DNA from: Ligula intestinalis
Taxonomy: Eukaryota > Platyhelminthes > Cestoda > Diphyllobothriidea > Diphyllobothriidae
Assembly (NCBI GenBank): GCA_036362985.1
Contig: JAYGXS010000002.1
Span: forward strand, 91,152,193-91,216,192
Reading direction: 5' to 3'
Length of the DNA stretch: 64,000 nucleotides
The notes beneath the pieces were generated by a model, which worked only from the letters and a program-made list of their open reading frames with translations, did no database searches and was not told where the DNA came from. The translations under genes were made by a program, and so were the position numbers. The stretch's first letter is position 1, and each line of letters starts with the position of its first letter. Below, piece after piece: positions 56,401 to 62,400 of this stretch.

Positions 56401-59400
56401 AGGCCTGACGAGAATTTATCGAAAACAAACGCATGTTCGCCAATTTATCTTCTGAAATTTGCAATGGGAATTTTCGCAATGTTAAGGTTTAGTCGTATTC
56501 GATTGAACCAATTTTGAAAAATTTGCGGCCTCGGTGGGCGTCGAAGCCACACAGCAGTGTAGCCTTTTGCGCAGCCAACGCTCTACCATTGCGCCACGAG
56601 GCTGGGCAAACAAATCGAACAGTCTGTTTAAATTCACGGCGCACGATGAGCCTCGTAGATCAGTGGTAGAGCTCGTCAGAGCTCTTTCTATGCGGATCGT
56701 CTACATGTAACTTCTGAACTATAGAGGCTCTAGAGTAGCCGTTTGCCTAATATGATTGCTGAATCGTCGGCCTCCATGCGCTGGTTTTCCCGGAGTACAG
56801 TGGGTCTGAATTCACAATAAGAACGTCTCCACACAGTTCCAATTGCGTATCCACGGATATTTATTGTGAAATCTTCGCATCTCTGTCGTGTTTATTGTCT
56901 TAATTTCGTGTTTGCAGTTTGTTTGACAAGCAAACTAAGGAGAGGCATTTGTTTCTCACTTTTATTTTCCCCATGCACTTTATAGTTGACAGGCTGTGCA
57001 TCAAGCAGATGTTGGAAGCACTGAAGTATGCTAATTCTGGGAATAAAATACGTTTCATAAACGCAGTAGCCCCACAAAGGCAGGTCAAACTGACATCGGA
57101 CAGTTTTTTCGGGTTCTTGTAGGGTCAGTAGGAAATGTGGTACTCAATGCTACTTCTTGGGTAGGCTTATAGAGTTCACAAACAGCAAATTCTTTTCTAG
57201 TAAAATTCTACTAGATTTAGACGGTGTGGGCTCTGCGTTTCGCTGTACACGCTTTCAGGCTTTGGAGTAAAGTGTTGTACGTATACTCCGGGGAGGTGGA
57301 TATGAACAACCATCTCATATTTTAGACCAGGCTTTCTTCCGACTGTCTACTTGACTAAGAGGACAGCATGTGGCCAACAATCTAGACCTAAGGATTAATT
57401 TCAATGGTTTTATAGAGTGACTGGCGAGAATAGTAACCCAAGCCCTCAAGGTAGATCGGAAAATTCGTGATCCGTACTGCAAAGGAATCAGGTCAGTGAA
57501 CACCTCAATCAGTAGCCCTGACACAGTGAGGACTCTTCACACTGGAAAATAAAATCATCAATCGAGGTTCAAAAAAAGAATCTATTCTAATTCAATCTCT
57601 GTCTTTTGGTTGTAATTATCTTAAGTATCGAGTGTAAAATATCGAGTATCAAAATAATGACGACGAAACCTGCCCAGTACATGTGAAATATCATGAGGCC
57701 TGATTTCGACCTACAACCTGAAAATGCTAAATGTTCGTTGTACCTTGATTGAGAAGTAACTATTCTCATGGATGGCAAGACAAGTAGAAAATCCACAGAC
57801 TTAGCCCCACTTATACGCAGACGAAATATGCCCTTTATTTTTTCTAATAACCTGGATGCGAATGAACCAAGCTGTTCGAAACGGGCACTTCCAGACGGTC
57901 GTTGATCTCAGTCAACTTGTTTCTTCATGCACTACTCACTTCTGATCTAATGATCATCGTCTAGATAGAAGTTGATTTGATCCTGTGAAGTTAGACAAGA
58001 CCAGCTCCCTCCCGTAACTGCATGCAGTTGAGATAATGGAATATGTGGTCAACTATGATTATTATTATTATTATAACCACTGTAAATTGGCTTTCATCAC
58101 GATACTCAAGGCTCTTTTCTTAAAACTTAATATCCGGACAAATAACTCGAACGTAACGAGTTTCGCAGTAGATAGACTGAGTTACCCTTATTAAGGTCCT
58201 TAAGACTGATCTTAAACTAATCGGTCGGTGGACTGGTTGTTGCTGTGGGTGGCCGAGCAGCGAGCAAATTTGTTATGATACCCACTCCAAATGCTTCAAC
58301 AGTGGGACTGAATGTCCCAAATCATTGCGGAAATTATTAGGTGCATGACATGGAAGAAGGTGGACGGGATATGACTTTTTAGGATCAGACCCTAGATTTC
58401 GATGAACGCTTTCGTCGAAGACAATCAACTGCCGTGGAATAACCACGTAAATGTCTATTCTACAAATGAGTAGCACTACAAGTAGTATGTATTCTATATG
58501 GAAATGATGTATCATGGAGCGCCAGGAACATCAGTGAAATCCGTCTGGGTTTTCAGCTAGTATCTATGTGGAAGTACAGTATAACCTCATTGTCATATAG
58601 AATTCATACTACTTACAGTGCTACTCCTTTGTAGAATGGACATTTCCGTGGTGATTCCGCGGTAGTTGATTGTCTTCGACGAAAATATTCATCGAAATCT
58701 AGGGTCTGACCCTTAAAAGTCATATTCCGTCCACCTACTTCCATGTCATGTACCTTATAATTTCCGCGATAATTTCCTTGATTATTATCTGGAGATCATA
58801 CGCTAGAACCCGCATAGAGAACGTTGGGGACCCACTTAGTAGCCGAACCCCTAACTGCTGTATCACGCAGCACCAGAAACATCGGCGAAACAGGCGTCAG
58901 GGCTTTTAGCTAATATCTATACGAAAGTACGGTATAAAATAATTGTCATTAACATATATATGGTCACATCCGCAATTCCAACGTCCAAATTTAAATTCGT
59001 ATGAAGGAAGAATTTTAAACGACACCGGATCAAGCTAAATCAAACGATGGAGCGCGGGTGTGGAGTAGTTATTTGATGCGCGTTAAAATGCGTAAACTAG
59101 GCTCGGCCGGCGCACTTCATTTTCACTTCATTTGTCCCCTAACTGGTAACTTCATCGCCTCCACTCCCTTAGCCGACCACAGCGGAGAGGCCGGCACAAG
59201 CAACGGCTTAGCCTCATGTGCCGATTCATGTCGGTATGTCAGCGTACTTGCAGCTGTACGCCTCAAAAGACTCTAGGCTTTTTTAGCGGTGAAGGGATTT
59301 TAAGAAACGGGAGGACAGACGGTGAAACCAATCTCTAAAGCTAAGCAAAAAATGTTGTGATTTTTAGAGTTAATGTCAGGGAGGGATATCACTTGTGGAA

Positions 59401-62400
59401 ATAAATACTGTTTCGCGTGGCGGAAACTTACGTTCTTTACAACAGCAAAAAACATTGTTAAGCAGTTTAGCCAGTCTCAAAAATATGCTTCGTACAGCAA
59501 AAACAAAAGAATGAAATGCAGTCGTTTGTAAAACCGTGAGTCTAAAACCAATCAAAGTAGACGTTTGTGGGGATAGAGGAATAGAGTAATGTAAGTGTTT
59601 GGCAGTCTAAGGATAGGTTCGTTCGGCCTATGGGGAATTACCGCTGTCATCATGCCTTTGTTCTTTTTTAGGAAGGTTGCTCTTGCAAAAGCTTCTTTTA
59701 AGGGCGGGGAGGAGCATTTCAAGCTACAAAGGCACGTTGTTCCTCCTTTGATTGGTATTCCTAAAATGCAACGATATTTTCATAGCAACCTTATCAGGCT
59801 CCCAATTAAGATATATTTGGAGTGAATTTCGACACCTGCACATATTTTTTTAAACTGCTGATATGTCTGTTCCGAGAAACTAAGGTATTTGTATTTGCTT
59901 TTTTCGGGAGGGTATACATTGCTTGTTGATTCTTGATCCCGCTTGCAGGGTCCGTCAGTTATTTCAGACATATTCCGATTGTTTTGGGACTTTAGAATAT
60001 TGCGCAGCGGCAACCCAAAAAAAATTATAAACTTATGCTTTGAAACTATATGCGCTGGTCATTTTTAGAAGGTATGGCAATGGAAGTACGAAGACCAGCT
60101 AAAATGTGTATGTTAAAGTTAGGATTGAAAATACCCGTGTTCTAGGAAAAGCATAAGCTCACCTATGTATCAGACCTTTCTTCAAAAACTGACTTTATAA
60201 GAGCACCTGAATGTAATGAGTCCATACATATTCCTTCAAGCCTGGCTTTCTTTCGAATGACATTTTAGGTGGGGTTGTGAAATTTACCGCAAAACAACAG
60301 ACTACAGGACAATAATTAGACACAGTGATATTCAAGATTTTGCATTCTGCTAAGCTTGCTCAGTTTTTCTCTGCTGCTTGAAAGTGCGTTGATTTATTTT
60401 GACTGGTTTGTTTCCTTTTGGATACACAATGCATCAATAATTCAATACAAAGTTTATTAGGAATTACTCAGTCTTAAAAATACTTCAAAGGTGGCACACA
60501 GGAAATTGCATAGCTAAGCTTTTCAATATGACTCCATCCCTTAATTCTTCTTAATAAAACATTAATCCCATGGTAATAACAGGTCTTATTCTCTTAACCT
60601 CGTCTGCACGGCCTTTCTGCAAGTTCCTGTGATACCTTATTTGGATATCTGTGGACACAGCTGTCTGCTTCTATTCTTACGATATCCGTATTCCATCAAA
60701 TATTCTAATAAGGGAAGACAAAGGCGCTAGCGTTGAAGCAAGACCCTTATCAGCCTACGTTTCAGATTCTAAATGAGGCGCAGGTCAGGATGAAAGAAGT
60801 CCAGAGTTGGCAGTAGTTCTAGTATATGGTTGCCATGTAAGCGCTCGCCTATAATAAGTAGCAGCACTTGCATGCAATGTCAATGGTCTTGCACGATGCG
60901 GTGATCGCCTGTAACCGAGTCACCGCTTGCCACCATTTCTTAATATGTGTTGCTTCCTAGTTTTCACCTGTTCGCTTATATGGATTGTGAAAAAGGTTGT
61001 ACAGAGCTGCTCCTGGGCTACTTATGATCCGACCCATCACAGAACATGGGTACTGCGTAAATCTGCTGCTAATTAATCATTATTGAGCCAACTTGAAGAG
61101 CACTTAGTTAAAAAACTCTCAGCAGGGCTTCTTCTTCCAACCGAATCCTCCGGTATTGATTTCTGAAAAAAGAGAGAGACGCAAAAAGAGTTCCGAGGCA
61201 GTGAAGCATCTATACTTTCCTTTAAACGCACTCGCTTCCAGTCGCCATTTGCGCATTTCATTTAGGTCCTGGAATCCCCCCCCCCCCCGCGAAACTGGTA
61301 ACAGTCGGAAGCTGGTGTCAGTGTGGTCGAAGTCCGGCTTTGATGTGTTCTTTTCAGCTCTCCGGCGACGCGTATAAATCTTTTTATCTTTCTGGCCCAA
61401 ATCTGACGACGGTAGCTTGTCTAACTTCGGTACATGTCTGAAATCCGATACTGACCAACTCAATCGGGCCTTTCGAGGCATGACTTATAGAACAGGAGCG
61501 TCTCAGGTTTCAACAACAGACAGGAATCGACAAAATGGACAGCTTTTCAATTGGCTGCAATATGATTCATCCTAATCGCTGCCGTGGTGATGGGGCTAAT
61601 CGCCGTAATTCTATACAGTGGCCTTTTAGAACATTTCGCTATTCTATTTAGGAAGAAAATTTCTGAAATTGGGTTTTTGAGGAACTGGACCTCAGTCCCC
61701 TATCTCTAATGTAGCCGTGTGACGACGCATTGGAGACCTTGTGGTCTTATCTAACACCGAGAGGTATAGTTAGCATTCGCAACGCGTTTGGCTTACGCGA
61801 TGCTAAACGTGTACAGATGTCAGTACCCGCTGGCTTTCGCGACAGACGTAGTGGAGAAACTGGAACTCGGAGGACATGCAGCGAAGGTGCTAGTCACTTC
61901 ACTGCGGTGGATTCACGCCGACCTAAACCCCCACTTTTAATTTTCGAACGGATGGGCTTCAGTTTTTTTGGACTGTCAATACTGAGCAGACTGTTGAGGT
62001 CAAAGTAATACCGGATTCGAAAGGGTTTTGGTGTAAAAAAAACGACAAATTAAGAATGTCAGCTATTGATATCAAAAAGGTTGAACTGTATGGAAACTCA
62101 GAAGGCTGCAGATACTGTGTGGTGACAACGTGTGGTGGTGAATATAATTTTGGAAACCGAGGTCTGATTTTCTATCTCTGTGATCAGGTCATAGGCAATC
62201 GATGCTGTTAGTTGATGACTGAAATCACGTGACCAGTCCTTATATTCAAAAATGCCGTTCTCATTTTGTCTTAACCTAAAGTTACCAACAACTAGCTCCT
62301 TATAAAACCTTTCTCTACAGTTTAACGTAACCTCTAAGTAGACGGACGCAGCGACAGTACTGTGCCGTCCATTGGTTTAAATAGAACGCTGCAGCCAACT

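Noticed and set aside
56528..56602. Functional tRNA gene
   Set aside because: Length, D arm and T arm fit, but no clean anticodon stem forms and a second inverted tRNA-like half lies beside it; annotated as tRNA-like only.
57525..57596. 72-base interval with splice-like ends on the minus strand
   Set aside because: Contains an in-frame stop three codons in, and no LRR residues.
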